The translations under genes and the position numbers were made by a program. From Anaerolineae bacterium (GTDB taxonomy: Bacteria; Chloroflexota; Anaerolineae; Anaerolineales; E44-bin32): a stretch of 5,620 nt of DNA. Below are positions 5,501 to 5,620 of the stretch, piece by piece. Under the pieces are notes generated by a model. It searched no databases. It worked only from the letters and a program-made list of their open reading frames with translations, and was not told the origin of the DNA. The stretch lies in assembly GCA_030598885.1 (NCBI GenBank), contig JAUVOZ010000135.1, positions 1-5,620 of the forward strand, written 5' to 3'. Numbering within the stretch: the stretch's first letter is position 1; each line of letters begins with the position of its first letter.

Positions 5501-5620
5501 CTCACGGCGTCCGTCGAAGGTCCTGGTGCTTTTCCAGGGTCGAAGACCGCCGTTCGCACCGGATGGTCTTACCGGTGTTCGTCCCGCGAGCATCGCGTAG
5601 CACCGTTCGTCCAACTTGAC
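5499..5620. other. GC-rich, hairpin-dense region without a recognised gene
   Basis: Three successive inverted repeats are visible: CCTGG/CCAGG (5522-5526 and 5534-5538, extendable to 8 bp with G-T pairs over 5519-5541), CACCGG/CCGGTG (5557-5562 and 5572-5577), and CGCGA/TCGCG (5585-5589 and 5593-5597). GTTCGTCC occurs twice (5577-5584 and 5605-5612), and GTTCGCAC (5552-5559) is a third related copy. One plus and one minus frame stay open, but neither gives a protein-like sequence with a start, so I do not call a CDS. It may be a structured RNA, the end of a mobile element, or the edge of a gene beyond the window. Confidence 0.35.

Noticed and set aside
5499..5620. Open frames through the right-hand end, as the tail of a protein
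   Set aside because: The translations are rich in R, G, P and S with no motif or start, and several frames are equally open because the DNA is GC-rich.

Overview
All recognisable genes in this window lie on the minus strand, so transcription runs from high to low coordinates. In transcription order they are: a GC-rich structured non-coding stretch (about 5499-5620), an AT-rich leader (5329-5491), a membrane-anchored diguanylate cyclase (3718-5328), a small MNT-type nucleotidyltransferase (3178-3609), an attC-like element (3090-3155), an MBL-fold metallo-hydrolase (2261-3070), a tandem-GNAT acetyltransferase (1247-2173), a one-helix membrane-anchored protein of unknown function (721-1212), and a DUF5671-type multi-helix membrane protein that runs off the left edge (1-639). 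No rRNA, tRNA, CRISPR array or transposase gene was recognised.

The organism is most likely an environmental bacterium, and my best guess is Chloroflexota (Anaerolineae or Caldilineae type). This rests on remembered resemblance of the DUF5671 repeats, of the 163-residue anchored protein and of the 7TM-PAS-GGDEF architecture to proteins common there. No phylogenetic marker is present, so the assignment is tentative.

The window looks like a mosaic. The diguanylate cyclase and the two left-hand membrane genes are moderately to strongly GC-rich. The three enzyme genes between them (about 1247-3610) are visibly more AT-rich. Inside this middle block, between the nucleotidyltransferase and the hydrolase, is a 66-bp element with hallmarks of an integron attC recombination site. 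It has a GTTAGGC core that fits GTTRRRY, an opposing TAACAATTC arm, partial self-complementarity, a position 22 nt after one stop codon and 19 nt before the next ATG. The simplest reading is that one or more of the middle genes arrived as mobile gene cassettes. The site is single and imperfect, and no integrase gene is visible, so this remains a candidate.

The genes do not form one clear pathway. The cyclase would make c-di-GMP in response to a signal sensed by its 7TM and PAS regions, and it has an intact inhibitory site. The nucleotidyltransferase, hydrolase and acetyltransferase are all small-molecule or protein modifying families often found as accessory genes, and their substrates cannot be read from the sequence. 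The two left-hand membrane genes are close together and each has a good ribosome binding site, so they are probably co-expressed. The cyclase leader contains two seven-base homopolymers that form a perfect 9-bp inverted repeat 160 bp apart, the nearer one just in front of the start codon.
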